Source of the DNA: JAKAWQ01 sp963840545
GTDB lineage: Bacteria > Pseudomonadota > Alphaproteobacteria > Acetobacterales > Acetobacteraceae
Assembly: GCA_963840545.1 (NCBI GenBank)
Contig: CAWIZE010000012.1
Span: forward strand, 1 to 64,000
Length of the DNA stretch: 64,000 bases
Direction: 5' to 3'
In this document: positions 52,823-61,641 of the stretch, piece after piece
How positions within the stretch are numbered: position 1 is the stretch's first letter
Layout: the number at the start of each line of letters is the position of its first letter
The notes under the pieces: model-generated
The model's database searches: none
The model's input: the letters and a program-made list of their open reading frames with translations, nothing else
Told to the model about the DNA's origin: nothing
Position numbers and translations under genes: made by a program

Positions 52823-54634
52823 ATGGAGCTGGCGAAGGCGCGCAAGGCGCGCTTGGTACCCCGCCCGGGCGGCCGGATCCTTGCCGATGCGCTGGCGGCG
52901 CAGGGCATCGACCATGTTTTCGAGGTGCCGGGCGAGAGCTATCTCGACGTGCTCGACGGCCTCTATTCCGTGCGCGACAAGCTCCAGCTCATCACCTGCC
53001 GCTTCGAGGCGGGTGCCGTGAACATGGCCGAGGCATTCGGCAAGCTCACGGGCCGTCCGGCCGCGGCGATGGTGACGCGCGGGCCGGGCGCCTGCCACGG
53101 CGCGATCGGCGTTCACATCGCGATGCAGGATTCCACCCCGCTCCTTCTCTTCATCGGCCAGATCCCGACGGACCAGACCGACCGCGAGGCGTTCCAGGAG
53201 ATCGACTATCGCCGCATGTTCGGGCCGATCGCGAAATGGGTCACCCAGATCGACCATGCGGCGCGGATTCCCGAGATCGTGGCGCATGCGGTGGATGTCG
53301 CGATTTCCGGCCGGCCGGGGCCGGTGGTGATCGCGCTGCCGGAGGACATGCAGCGCCAGGTCGTCGAAGTGCCGGATATCGGTCCGGCCGCGACCCTGCC
53401 ACCGTGGCCCGATGCGGGCGCGCTCGCCCGGCTCTCGGCGCTGCTCGCCCGCGCCCGCAAGCCGCTCGCGCTGATCGGCGGCTCGCGCTGGAGCGCGGCC
53501 GGGCGGGCGGCGATCCGCAGCTTCCTCACGCGCCACGAACTGCCGGTGACGGTGGGGTTCCGCCGCCAGGCGCTCTACGACGGAACGCTCGACAATTTCG
53601 CGGGCGATCTCGGCGTCGGCGCCGATCCGGCGCTGGTTGGCAAGGCGAAGGAGGCGGACCTCGTGCTGGCGATCGGCACGCGGCTCGGCGAGGCCACCAC
53701 GCAGGGCTACACGCTCTTCGAACCGGCGGACGGCGTGCCGATCGTTCAGGTCTACCCGGAGGGCGGCGAGATCGGCCGCGTGTTCCGTCCGGCCCTCGGA
53801 ATCGTTTCGGAACTGAATGCATTTGCCGCGGCCGCCGCGGCGCTCGAGCCGCCGCGCATCGCCTGGCGCGAATGGACACGCACGCTGCGCGCGCTGCGCG
53901 AGGCCGGGCGGGCGGTGCCGGACTATCCCGGCCCGCTCAATCTCGCCACGGTGATGCGCGAGCTCGAGACGCTGCTCACGCCGGACGCGATCGTCACGAC
54001 GGATGCCGGCAATTTCGCGACCTGGGCGCCGCGCTTCATCAATTTCGGGGAGCAGCAGCGCTATATCGGCCCGTGCAACGGCGCGATGGGCTATGCGGTG
54101 CCGGCCGCGGTCGGCGCGAAGATCGCCTTCCCCGAGCGCATGGTGGTGGCGACGGTCGGTGACGGCGGCTTCCTGATGACCGGCCAGGAGATCGCAACCG
54201 CCTTCCATCACGGCGTCGCACCGATCGTGCTCGTCTTCAACAACCAGATGTACGGCACGATCCGGATGCACCAGGAGCGGCATTTCCCGGCCCGGATCTC
54301 GGGAACGGCGCTCACCAACCCCGACTTCGCGCGCTTCATTGAGGCGTTCGGCGGGCATGGCGAGGTGGTGACGGAGACGGCGGGCTTCGCGCCTGCCTTC
54401 CGCCGCGCCGTCGAGAGCGGCCGGCCGGCCGTGATCGAGCTCGTCACCAATCCCGAGCAGATCACCACGCGGGCGACCATCGCCAACCTGCGCGCCGCGG
54501 CCAAGGCGCCGAAGCCCCCCGCGAAGTCGCGCCGCCAGCCGGCGCAGAACCGCGGCGCGGGCAAGCCGCGCCGGGGCGCCGCCGCATCGCTTGCCGCCCC
54601 GGCTTCCCGCCCCGTCTCAGCGCCGCGGGAATGA
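52823..54634 (+). CDS. Thiamine pyrophosphate-dependent enzyme (acetolactate synthase-like)
   Basis: A 603-residue three-domain TPP enzyme. The N-terminal PYR domain has FEVPGESYLDVLDGL and the catalytic E62 in CRFEAGAVNMAEAFG, followed by the central domain. The C-terminal domain has GDGGFLMTGQEIATAFHHG and VLVFNNQMYGTIRMHQERHF, the TPP/Mg2+ motif. Identity among acetolactate synthase, oxalyl-CoA or other decarboxylases is not clear. The last ~55 residues are a basic Ala/Pro/Lys/Arg tail unlike the family. The start is ATG 52823 after GGAGGAGA. Its stop overlaps the following gene, with which it is probably co-translated. Confidence 0.88.
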   Translation: MELAKARKARLVPRPGGRILADALAAQGIDHVFEVPGESYLDVLDGLYSVRDKLQLITCRFEAGAVNMAEAFGKLTGRPAAAMVTRGPGACHGAIGVHIAMQDSTPLLLFIGQIPTDQTDREAFQEIDYRRMFGPIAKWVTQIDHAARIPEIVAHAVDVAISGRPGPVVIALPEDMQRQVVEVPDIGPAATLPPWPDAGALARLSALLARARKPLALIGGSRWSAAGRAAIRSFLTRHELPVTVGFRRQALYDGTLDNFAGDLGVGADPALVGKAKEADLVLAIGTRLGEATTQGYTLFEPADGVPIVQVYPEGGEIGRVFRPALGIVSELNAFAAAAAALEPPRIAWREWTRTLRALREAGRAVPDYPGPLNLATVMRELETLLTPDAIVTTDAGNFATWAPRFINFGEQQRYIGPCNGAMGYAVPAAVGAKIAFPERMVVATVGDGGFLMTGQEIATAFHHGVAPIVLVFNNQMYGTIRMHQERHFPARISGTALTNPDFARFIEAFGGHGEVVTETAGFAPAFRRAVESGRPAVIELVTNPEQITTRATIANLRAAAKAPKPPAKSRRQPAQNRGAGKPRRGAAASLAAPASRPVSAPRE

Positions 54635-55323
54635 GCGAGGCGGTGATGGTCGAGGCCAGCTGCGATCCGAAAGCGACGCTCCTCGGCCGGATCAAGGAGA
54701 AGCTGATCGAGCGCAAGCAGGAATGGGCGCGCGAGGGGCGGCTCCTCACCGGCACCTCGGCCCCGCCCGGGCAGCGCCTGCCGCCCGGCCAGCGGCTCGT
54801 CAGCGACTGGCCGGTGCTCGATCTCGGCGTCCAGCCGAATGTGCCGCTGTCCCACTTCCGCCTCGATCTCGACGGCGCCGTCGCCAACAAGGCACGCCTC
54901 TCCTGGGAGGCGTTCCTCGCCCTGCCGCAGGCCGAGAGCGTCTCGGACATCCATTGCGTGACCCAATGGTCGCGCTACGACAATCACTGGAAGGGCGTGG
55001 CGGCGCGCACCCTCATCGCACTCGTGGAACCGACGGCCGCGGTGCGGCACGTGGTCTTCCACGCCCACGACGGATACACGACCAATGTCCGACTCGACCA
55101 GTTCGACCAGCCGGATGTCTTCCTCGTGCATCAATGGGAAGGCAAGCCGATCCCGCGCCAGCACGGCGGCCCGCTGCGCATCCTCATCCCGAGGCTCTAT
55201 CTCTGGAAATCGGCGAAATGGATCCGGCGGATCGAGTTCGCCGCCGCCGACCGCCCCGGCTTCTGGGAGGTCCGGGGCTATCACAACAACGCCGATCCCT
55301 GGCTCGAGGAGCGCTACGGCTGA
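54631..55323 (+). CDS. Sulfite oxidase-like molybdopterin oxidoreductase
   Basis: A 230-residue protein with the sulfite oxidase fold (YedY/YuiH-like). The Mo-cofactor-binding cysteine is C109 in VSDIHCVTQWSRYDNHWKGV. VFHAHDGYTTNVRLD and LHPR-like segments (HGGPLRILIPRLYLWKSAKW) are conserved. No signal peptide is seen, so it is likely cytoplasmic, unlike MsrP. The N-terminal ~60 residues are family-variable. It overlaps the TPP enzyme gene by four bases, so the two probably act in one pathway. The substrate is unknown. Confidence 0.88.
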   Translation: MSEAVMVEASCDPKATLLGRIKEKLIERKQEWAREGRLLTGTSAPPGQRLPPGQRLVSDWPVLDLGVQPNVPLSHFRLDLDGAVANKARLSWEAFLALPQAESVSDIHCVTQWSRYDNHWKGVAARTLIALVEPTAAVRHVVFHAHDGYTTNVRLDQFDQPDVFLVHQWEGKPIPRQHGGPLRILIPRLYLWKSAKWIRRIEFAAADRPGFWEVRGYHNNADPWLEERYG

Positions 55324-55324
55324 T

Positions 55325-56641
55325 TCAGCCCGCTGAGTGAATCTGCGCGAGTGCAGCGGGCTTCGGCCCACCGGCCATCCAGTCGAGCAGCTCGACCGGA
55401 TGGACGACCGGCAGGCGCCCCGCGGCAAGCTGGGTGATGCAGCCGATATTGCCCGCGGCGATCGCCACGGCGCCGGTCTCCTCGAGGTTCGCGAGCTTCC
55501 GCGCCCGAAGCTTCCCGGCGATCTCGGGCTGGAGCAGGTTGTAGGTGCCGGCCGAGCCGCAGCAGAGATGCGCCTCGCGCGGCTCGACGAGCGTAAAGCC
55601 CGCGCGTGCGAGCAGCGCTTTCGGCTCGGCGGTGACGCCCTGGCCGTGCTGGAGGCTGCAGGCGGCGTGATAGGCGAGCCGGATGCCGGGCGCCGGCCGG
55701 CTCGGCTCATAGCCGAAACGGTGCAGGAACTCGCTGATATCCATGCTGAGTGCGGCGATCCGTTCCGCCGCCTCGCGCTCGGGCGAGGTGCGCAGCAGGA
55801 AGCCGTAATCCTTGAGCATCGTGCCGCAGCCGGAGGCGGTGACGATGATCGCGTCGAGCCCAACGCCTGCGATCTCGGCCTGCCAGGCGCGGATATTGGC
55901 GCGCGCCGCGGCGACCGCCGCGGCGTGCCGGCCCATGTGGTGGACGAGCGCCCCGCAGCAGCCGGCGCCCTTGGCCACCACCACCTCGACGCCGAGCCGT
56001 GTCAGCAGCCGGATCGTCGCCGCGTTGATCTCGGGCCCGAGCACCTGCTGCGCGCACCCGGCGAGCAGCGCCACCCGGGCGCGCCGCGCCCCCTCGGCCT
56101 TATGCGTGCGCGGGGCATCCGCGGCACCGGGCAGCGGCAGGCGCTGGGGAACGAGGTCGAGCATCGCCCGGAGCCGCGCCGCGAGCGGGCCGCGCGCGGG
56201 GAGCAGGGCGCGGAACGGCCGCACCAACCGCGCCGCGCGCAGCGCCACCCGCAGCCGGCGCGGCCGCGGCAGGATCGCGGCGAGCAGCGCGCGCAGCGTC
56301 CGCTCCGCGGCCGGGCGGCGATAGGTGCGCTCGATATATGTGCGGGCGTGATCGACGAGGTGCATGTAATTCACGCCCGAAGGGCAGGTCGTCATGCAGG
56401 CGAGGCAGGAGAGGCAGCGGTCGACATGCTGCACCACCTCCGGGCTCGCCGGCCGGCCTTGCTCCAGCATGTCCTGCATCAGGTAGATGCGCCCGCGCGG
56501 GCTGTCGAGCTCGTCGCCGAGGAGGACGAAGGTCGGGCAGGTCGCGGTGCAGAAGCCGCAATGGACGCAGCGGCGCAGCACCTCGTTGCAGGCGGCGAGA
56601 TCAGGGTCGGCGAGTTGGGCGGCGCTGAACTTGGTCTGCAT
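55325..56641 (-). CDS. glcF: Glycolate oxidase iron-sulfur subunit
   Basis: The electron-transfer subunit of the membrane-associated glycolate oxidase GlcDEF. The 438-residue protein has two 4Fe-4S motifs, C25xxC28xxC31xxxC35 (RCVHCGFCTATCP) and C76xxC79xxC82xxxC86 (RCLSCLACMTTCP). Two CCG-type domains follow (for example GAGCCGALVHH and HLCCGSAGTYN). It comes after an unusual membrane protein gene rather than directly after glcE. No separate promoter is visible. Confidence 0.94.
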   Translation of the reverse strand: MQTKFSAAQLADPDLAACNEVLRRCVHCGFCTATCPTFVLLGDELDSPRGRIYLMQDMLEQGRPASPEVVQHVDRCLSCLACMTTCPSGVNYMHLVDHARTYIERTYRRPAAERTLRALLAAILPRPRRLRVALRAARLVRPFRALLPARGPLAARLRAMLDLVPQRLPLPGAADAPRTHKAEGARRARVALLAGCAQQVLGPEINAATIRLLTRLGVEVVVAKGAGCCGALVHHMGRHAAAVAAARANIRAWQAEIAGVGLDAIIVTASGCGTMLKDYGFLLRTSPEREAAERIAALSMDISEFLHRFGYEPSRPAPGIRLAYHAACSLQHGQGVTAEPKALLARAGFTLVEPREAHLCCGSAGTYNLLQPEIAGKLRARKLANLEETGAVAIAAGNIGCITQLAAGRLPVVHPVELLDWMAGGPKPAALAQIHSAG

Positions 56642-56644
56642 GGA

Positions 56645-57160
56645 TCAATTCGGATCAAGAATGGAACGCGGGATCTCGCGGCGCAGCAGCATCCGCAGGC
56701 TCTCCGGTGTCAGACTGCGGATCGTTCCGGGAGAAGAGCGGCTGAGGTACATCAGCATCATCATCCGCAGCTCGTGGTCGGCATGCTTGCGAAGGCCCGC
56801 CGGCACCAGGGCGCGGATCTGCTCGGGCGTCAACTCGGTGATGCTCTCCGGCAGAAGCGAGCGGACGGCTTGCGGCGACAGCCGGTTGGCTGTCGCGCTC
56901 GGGGCGAACCTGGCGAAGGCGGCGCCGATCGCCAGGAGCAGGACGGCAGCGCCGAGGAAGCCGTAGGTGACGATCGGCTTCTGCGGGTAGGGGTTGACGG
57001 CGTACGCATAGACCAGCAGCAGCGCGAGCGTGAGGAGGGAGAACGCGATGAGCACGCGGGCGAGCGGCGTGTTGTCCCGGCGCACGCGATAGAGCGCGGC
57101 GACGTCGCAGCCGAAGCCGGCCATCAGGGCGAGGATGATCGGCCAGGAGATGAGCGTCAT
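56645..57160 (-). CDS. Unknown membrane protein inside the glc operon
   Basis: A 171-residue protein with three hydrophobic stretches (about 1-23, 34-53 and 65-85). A soluble C terminus holds three copies of a short motif: LSPQAVRSLLPES (94-106), LTPEQIRALVPAG (110-122) and LTPESLRMLLRRE (150-162). I do not recognise the family. It lies between glcE and glcF with gaps of nine and three bases, so it is almost certainly co-expressed with glycolate oxidase. It might anchor the complex or pass electrons, but no heme or cofactor motif is seen. Confidence 0.75.
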   Translation of the reverse strand: MTLISWPIILALMAGFGCDVAALYRVRRDNTPLARVLIAFSLLTLALLLVYAYAVNPYPQKPIVTYGFLGAAVLLLAIGAAFARFAPSATANRLSPQAVRSLLPESITELTPEQIRALVPAGLRKHADHELRMMMLMYLSRSSPGTIRSLTPESLRMLLRREIPRSILDPN

Positions 57161-57169
57161 CGGTGGTGC

Positions 57170-58378
57170 TCAGATCCCGGCGTACATGCGCCCTGGGTTG
57201 AGGATGCCGTGCGGGTCGAAGGCGGCCTTCACCCGGCGGGTGAGGCGGGCGAGCACCGGCGGCGGTGGCGGCAGGACGTCGAGGCCGGCGCGCAGCGCCT
57301 CGGGCGCGCGGAGCAGCGTCCACGCGCCCCCCGCGGCGGCCGCCGCCGCGGTGATGGCCCGGTGGGTGGCGGCCTCGGCAGGGGCCGCGATCCACACCAG
57401 CCCGCCGCCCCAGTCGAGGAACCAGGCCGCGCCCGTCGCGGCGAGCGCGCCCACCAGCGCCGGTGCCGCGGACGGGCGGACGGAGACGCGCCAGATCGCG
57501 TCCGCCGCGGCGGCCGGCAGCGGCGCCGCATCCCGGATCGCCCGCCAGATCGCGCGGCTTTCGGCGTCCTCCACCTGCCGGGGCGGGCCGAAGCGGGCGA
57601 GCTCGGCGGCGAGGCGCCCGGCGCGGTAGGCCACACTCTGGGCGAAGTTCTCGAGCCGCGCGAGGGCGATACCCCGGCCGACGGCGCCGAGCTCCGGCAC
57701 GCGGGCGGCGGCCGCCGCCGGCAGATAGGCCGCGCCCGAGACCCCGAAGGGCGAGCCGAGCGAAGCGGCGAGCGCTGCCACTCCCTGGGCGGCGTCGAGC
57801 CCCGGGATCGCGAGCGTGGTCGTGCTCTCGGGCGCCGGCAGGACCTTGAGCGTGATCTCGGTCATCACCGCGAGCGTGCCATGGCTGCCGGCGAGCAGCT
57901 TGCAGAGATCGAGGCCGGTGACGTTCTTGAGCACGCGGCCGCCGGAATGGATGATGGCCCCCTCGCCGTTCACGGCGCGGACGCCGAGCACATGGTCGCG
58001 CGTCGCGCCTGCGGCGATGCGGCGCGGGCCGGAGAGGTTGGCCGCGACCGTGCCGCCGAGCGTGGGCGGGGTGGCGGCGCCGAGCAGCGGGCCGAGGTCC
58101 GGCGGCTCGGCGATCAGGTGCTGGCCGTGTTCGGCGAGCGCGGCCTCGATCACGGGCAGCGGCGTCCCGGCGCGGGCGGACAGGACGAGCTCCGCCGGCG
58201 AGTGGAGCGTGATGCCGGAAAGGTTGCGCGTCGAGAGGCCGCGCGCCGCCTGCACCGGGCGCAGCATCGCCCGCTTGCCGCCGTTGCCGGATACGCAGAG
58301 CGGCGCGCGCGCCGCCGCCGCGGCGACGATGGCAGCGACGATCCCGGCGTCATCGCCGGGCGTTTCGGCCTCGCTCAT
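57170..58378 (-). CDS. glcE: Glycolate oxidase subunit GlcE (FAD-binding)
   Basis: The smaller flavin-type subunit of glycolate oxidase, a 402-residue PCMH-fold protein. It shows APLCVSGNGGKRAMLRPV, the FAD-contact TPPTLGGTVAANLSGPRRIA and GGRVLKNVTGLDLCKLLAGS near 145-165, and the C-terminal AAFDPHGILNPGRMYAG. It overlaps glcD by four bases (ATGA) and is followed by the unknown membrane protein gene. Confidence 0.92.
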   Translation of the reverse strand: MSEAETPGDDAGIVAAIVAAAAARAPLCVSGNGGKRAMLRPVQAARGLSTRNLSGITLHSPAELVLSARAGTPLPVIEAALAEHGQHLIAEPPDLGPLLGAATPPTLGGTVAANLSGPRRIAAGATRDHVLGVRAVNGEGAIIHSGGRVLKNVTGLDLCKLLAGSHGTLAVMTEITLKVLPAPESTTTLAIPGLDAAQGVAALAASLGSPFGVSGAAYLPAAAAARVPELGAVGRGIALARLENFAQSVAYRAGRLAAELARFGPPRQVEDAESRAIWRAIRDAAPLPAAAADAIWRVSVRPSAAPALVGALAATGAAWFLDWGGGLVWIAAPAEAATHRAITAAAAAAGGAWTLLRAPEALRAGLDVLPPPPPVLARLTRRVKAAFDPHGILNPGRMYAGI

Positions 58379-59820
58379 GCCGCCTGGAGGATCGGCGGCG
58401 GCGCGCCGAGCGGGAAGACCTTGCTCGGGTTGAGAAGCCAGTCGGGATCGAAGGCCGACTTGACGCGCCGCTGCTGGTCGAGGTCGGTGGCGGAGAACTG
58501 GACCGGCATCAGGTCCCGCTTCTCGATCCCGACTCCGTGCTCGCCGGTGAGGCAGCCGCCGACCGCGACGCAGAGCTTGAGGATCTCGGCGCCGAATTCC
58601 TCCGCCTTCGCCATGCTGCCCGCATCGTTGGCGTCGAACATCACGAGCGGGTGCAGATTGCCATCCCCGGCGTGGAAGATGTTGGCGACAGCGAGCCCGT
58701 ACTCGCGGCTCATCGCGCCGATCCGCCGCAGGACCGCGGGCAGCTCGGAGGTGGGGATGACGCCGTCCATGCAGAGATAGTCCGGGCTGATCCGCCCGAC
58801 CGCGCCGAACGCGCCCTTGCGGCCCTTCCAGATCGCCGCCGATTCCTCGGCCGTCGCCGCGACTTTCAGGCTGAGCGGATCGAAGCGCCGGATGATCGCC
58901 GCGAGCCGCCCGAGCAGGTCGTCCTGCTCGGCCTCGCTGCCCTCGACCTCGACGATCAGCATCGCCTCGGCCTCGAGCGGGTAGCCCGCATGGGCGAAAG
59001 CCTCGCAGGCGTGAATGGCGGGCTTGTCCATGAACTCGAGCGCGACGGGGATGACGCCCGAGCCGATGATCGCCGCGACCGCCGCCCCGGCGACCTCGTT
59101 CGAGGCGAAGGCGGCAAGCATCGCGCGCGTGCCCTCGGGGCTGCGGAGGATCCGCACCGTCACCTCGGTGACGATGGCGAGCTGGCCCTCGCTGCCGATG
59201 AGGATGCCGAGCCAGTCATAGCCCGCCGCATCGAGGTGCGCCCCGCCGAGGGTGACGATCTCGCCTGCCATCGTCACGATCGTCAGGCCGAGCACGTTGT
59301 TGGCGGTGACGCCGTATTTCAGGCAATGGGCGCCGCCCGAGTTCATCGCGATGTTGCCGCCGATCATGCAGGCGAGCTGGCTCGAGGGGTCGGGGGCGTA
59401 GAAGAAGCCCCGCCGCCCCACCGCATCGGTGATCGCGAGGTTGGTGACGCCGGCCTGGACCGTCGCGATCCGGTCGGCATAGTCGATGGCGAGGATGCGG
59501 TTCATGCGCATCAGGCCAACGACGACGGCATCGGCCAACGGCAGCGCGCCGCCCGAGAGGCTGGTGCCGGCGCCGCGCGGCACGACGCGGACGCCGTTGG
59601 CCTGGCAGAAGCGGAGGATGGCGGCGACCTGCTCGGTCGTCTCCGGCAGCACCACCGCGAGCGGCGGCTGGCGATAGGCCGCCAACCCGTCGGTCTCATA
59701 GGCCCGCAGCAGGATCGGCTCGCCGATCACAGCGTCTGCCCCCGCCAGTTCCCTGAGGGCGGCGATGATCTCCCCGCGCCGGGCGAGCACCGCAGCTTTC
59801 GGTTCAGGCTGGACGGTCAC
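58375..59820 (-). CDS. glcD: Glycolate oxidase subunit GlcD (FAD-binding)
   Basis: The catalytic FAD subunit, which oxidises glycolate (or D-lactate-like 2-hydroxyacids) to glyoxylate. The 481-residue protein contains VVPRGAGTSLSGGALPLADA at 78-97, PDPSSQLACMIGGNIAMNSG and the C-terminal AVGGCLTGEHGVGIEKRDLM with the conserved His. A perfect AGGAGG six bases before GTG 59820 sets the start, two codons inside the longest frame, which opens at TTG 59826. It is first in the glcD-glcE-unknown-glcF operon. The glycolate-responsive regulator is not in the window. Confidence 0.93.
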   Translation of the reverse strand: MTVQPEPKAAVLARRGEIIAALRELAGADAVIGEPILLRAYETDGLAAYRQPPLAVVLPETTEQVAAILRFCQANGVRVVPRGAGTSLSGGALPLADAVVVGLMRMNRILAIDYADRIATVQAGVTNLAITDAVGRRGFFYAPDPSSQLACMIGGNIAMNSGGAHCLKYGVTANNVLGLTIVTMAGEIVTLGGAHLDAAGYDWLGILIGSEGQLAIVTEVTVRILRSPEGTRAMLAAFASNEVAGAAVAAIIGSGVIPVALEFMDKPAIHACEAFAHAGYPLEAEAMLIVEVEGSEAEQDDLLGRLAAIIRRFDPLSLKVAATAEESAAIWKGRKGAFGAVGRISPDYLCMDGVIPTSELPAVLRRIGAMSREYGLAVANIFHAGDGNLHPLVMFDANDAGSMAKAEEFGAEILKLCVAVGGCLTGEHGVGIEKRDLMPVQFSATDLDQQRRVKSAFDPDWLLNPSKVFPLGAPPPILQAA

Positions 59821-59966
59821 GCGCAACCTCCTTTTCAGGGTTGGCGAATGACTCCCTGAAAGATGGGCCGCCCCGCCTTCCGCGGCAAGCAGGCGCTTGT
59901 CCGAGTGCCCGATTGACGCGGCGTTTCGTTACCCGCGTAGCGATCACGGAACTCCGCGATCGGGCA

Positions 59967-60092
59967 CTAGCCCTGCCGGGCCTTCATGCGGGGGTTCTTC
60001 TTGTTGATGACATAGACCCGGCCATGCCGGCGGACGAGCCGGCAATTCTTGTCGCGCGCCTTGGCCGACCGGAGGCTGTTGCGGATCTTCAT
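59967..60092 (-). CDS. rpmJ: 50S ribosomal protein L36 (zinc-free type)
   Basis: A 41-residue basic ribosomal protein, MKIRNSLRSAKARDKNCRLV at the start and RRHGRVYVINKKNPRMKARQ at the end. It lacks the CxxC...C...H zinc ribbon of the classic 38-residue L36 and has one cysteine only, so it is the C-minus paralogue (YkgO type). In many alphaproteobacteria this is the only L36. It is transcribed alone from the promoter at 60151-60179. Confidence 0.94.
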   Translation of the reverse strand: MKIRNSLRSAKARDKNCRLVRRHGRVYVINKKNPRMKARQG

Positions 60093-60150
60093 GACACGAG
60101 GCTTCCCACCGCCACCCGCGCCCCAGGCACCGGCCGGGAGCGGAGGGGGC

Positions 60151-60179
60151 GACGTAGGGGGCGGACCCGGTCCTGTCAA
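60151..60179 (-). promoter_or_regulatory. Proposed rpmJ promoter
   Basis: On the minus strand, TTGACA (60179-60174) is a perfect -35; 17 bases later TACGTC (60156-60151) is a plausible -10. The rpmJ ATG is 58 bases downstream. Confidence 0.5.
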
Positions 60180-60199
60180 GCCGCCGCGGAAGGGTCTGG

Positions 60200-60228
60200 T
60201 TGACAGAGGCCGGGGACAAGGGTCGATT
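60200..60228 (+). promoter_or_regulatory. Possible promoter of the small membrane protein gene
   Basis: TTGACA at 60200-60205, a 17-base spacer and TCGATT at 60223-60228. The GTG start is 35 bases downstream. Strong -35, weak -10. Confidence 0.35.
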
Positions 60229-60263
60229 GCGGCCCCTCGTCGGAAGCGGAGGACGGAGCGGGG

Positions 60264-60668
60264 GTGGCCGGCAGACCGAGCTTCAGTGCGGCGGGCTTCC
60301 TGGCGATGGCGTTCGTGATCGTCGGCCTCGCCGGCATTTTCGCCACCTACGCCGCGCCGGTGCCGCTCGGCCGCGCGCTCGTCCGCGAGGCGGCGCTAGA
60401 TCAGGTCCTCGCCGCCGCGGCGGCTCCGGACGCAGCGGCGCGGCTCGCCGCGCTGCGCCCGGCGCTCGGCGAGAGTGCGGCGGCGGTGCTGAGCGGGCCC
60501 GGCACGGTCCCCGAACGGGTCGCCCGCGAGCGCGCGCGGGTCCGGGCGCGCTTCGAGCAGGAGGCGGCCGGGCTCGGCGCGCGGCTTAGGCTGCTGATCG
60601 GCGTGGCGACCCTGGCCGCCGCGATTTTCGGGCTGGCGATGCTGGGCATCGGCCGCCCGGGCCCCTGA
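60264..60668 (+). CDS. Small membrane protein of unknown function
   Basis: A 134-residue protein with one hydrophobic helix near the N terminus (FLAMAFVIVGLAGIFATYAA, 12-31) and one near the C terminus (LLIGVATLAAAIFGLAMLGI, about 110-129). A helical, alanine/arginine-rich stretch lies between them. The start is GTG 60264, with GGAGGACGGAG 10 or so bases upstream. The two-helix hairpin layout with a periplasmic or cytoplasmic helical loop gives no function. It stands alone, between rpmJ (divergent) and rpsU (convergent). Confidence 0.65.
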   Translation: MAGRPSFSAAGFLAMAFVIVGLAGIFATYAAPVPLGRALVREAALDQVLAAAAAPDAAARLAALRPALGESAAAVLSGPGTVPERVARERARVRARFEQEAAGLGARLRLLIGVATLAAAIFGLAMLGIGRPGP

Positions 60669-60739
60669 CACGGCCGCCCGGATCGGGGGAAGCGGGCGAC
60701 GCCAAGGGCCTGCCCTCTCCGCTCACATCGGGCAGCAAC

Positions 60740-60760
60740 CCGCGCGCCGGCGGCGCGCGG
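60740..60760. terminator. Hairpin after rpsU
   Basis: CCGCGCGCC (60740-60748), loop GGC, GGCGCGCGG (60752-60760): a perfect 9-bp stem 11 bases beyond the rpsU stop on the minus strand. It also lies downstream of the convergent small membrane protein gene. There is no T-tract. Confidence 0.45.
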
Positions 60761-60771
60761 AGAAAATCCGC

Positions 60772-60975
60772 TCAGAAGCCCTCGCGCTCGAGCCGCTTGC
60801 GCTCGAGCTTGCGCGCCCGGCGCACTGCCTCGGCCGCCTCGCGGGCGCGCCGTTCGGATGGCTTCTCGTAATGCCGTCGGAGCTTCATCTCGCGGAATAT
60901 ACCCTCCCGCTGCATCTTCTTCTTGAGCGCCTTCAACGCCTGATCGACATTGTTGTCACGCACCAATACCTGCAC
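60772..60975 (-). CDS. rpsU: 30S ribosomal protein S21
   Basis: A 67-residue basic protein of the small subunit, needed for efficient initiation on mRNAs. It reads MQVLVRDNNVDQALKALKKK and then MQREGIFREMKLRRHYEKPS, the strongly conserved S21 core, followed by a charged C-terminal helix. It is divergent from def, with COQ9 beyond; that neighbourhood is typical of alphaproteobacteria. Confidence 0.96.
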   Translation of the reverse strand: MQVLVRDNNVDQALKALKKKMQREGIFREMKLRRHYEKPSERRAREAAEAVRRARKLERKRLEREGF

Positions 60976-61098
60976 TTGGCCGCCTTCTCCTTGTCCCGTT
61001 GCCCGCGCCCCGGCCGATCCGGAGCACCGGAAGGCGCGCCCTATAACACCCCGCCGCGCCTCGCAAAACCCCCGCCTTCAAACAATCTTGGTTCCGTC

Positions 61099-61641
61099 AT
61101 GGCCATCCTCAAGATCGCCCGCATGGGCCACCCGATCCTGACCCGCAGGGCCGCGCCGGTCAGCGATCCCGGCTCCGGCGAGACGCGCCGGCTGGTCGCC
61201 GACATGCTCGAGACCATGCTCGACGCCGGCGGCGCCGGGCTCGCCGCGCCGCAAGTCCACGTGCCGCTCCGCATCTTCGTCTTCCGCGTCACGCCGGAGC
61301 GGGCGGGGAGCGGCGCGGAGGATGGCCCGATGCCAATCACCGTGGTGATCAACCCGGCGCTCGAACTCCTGAGCGAGGAGCGCGAACTGCGCTGGGAAGG
61401 CTGCCTCTCGATCCCCGGCCTGCGCGGCGCGGTTCCGCGCGCCCCGCGCATCCGCTATGCCGGGGTGGATTGCGAGGGCCGGACGGTGGGGGCGTTCGCA
61501 AGCGGCTTCCATGCCAATGTCGTGCAGCACGAATACGACCACCTGGACGGGATCCTCTACCCGATGCGGATGCGGGATCTTTCGCTCTTCGGCTTCACCG
61601 AGGAGCTGATCCGGGCGGAACCGAAGGAGGAGGGGCGATGA
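61099..61641 (+). CDS. def: Peptide deformylase
   Basis: Removes the formyl group from the N-terminal methionine of new proteins. It has the three metal-site motifs: GAGLAAPQ at 45-52, EGCLSIPG at 100-107 with Cys102, and QHEYDHLDG at 143-151. The 180-residue product starts at ATG 61099 (MAILKIARMGHPIL), which gives the family N terminus, although the frame opens further upstream. The stop overlaps the COQ9 gene start by four bases. Confidence 0.95.
   Translation: MAILKIARMGHPILTRRAAPVSDPGSGETRRLVADMLETMLDAGGAGLAAPQVHVPLRIFVFRVTPERAGSGAEDGPMPITVVINPALELLSEERELRWEGCLSIPGLRGAVPRAPRIRYAGVDCEGRTVGAFASGFHANVVQHEYDHLDGILYPMRMRDLSLFGFTEELIRAEPKEEGR

Noticed and set aside
55337..58780. An 1147-codon open frame on the plus strand opposite the glc genes
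   Set aside because: A shadow frame of glcD, glcE and glcF; the translation is compositionally biased and matches nothing.
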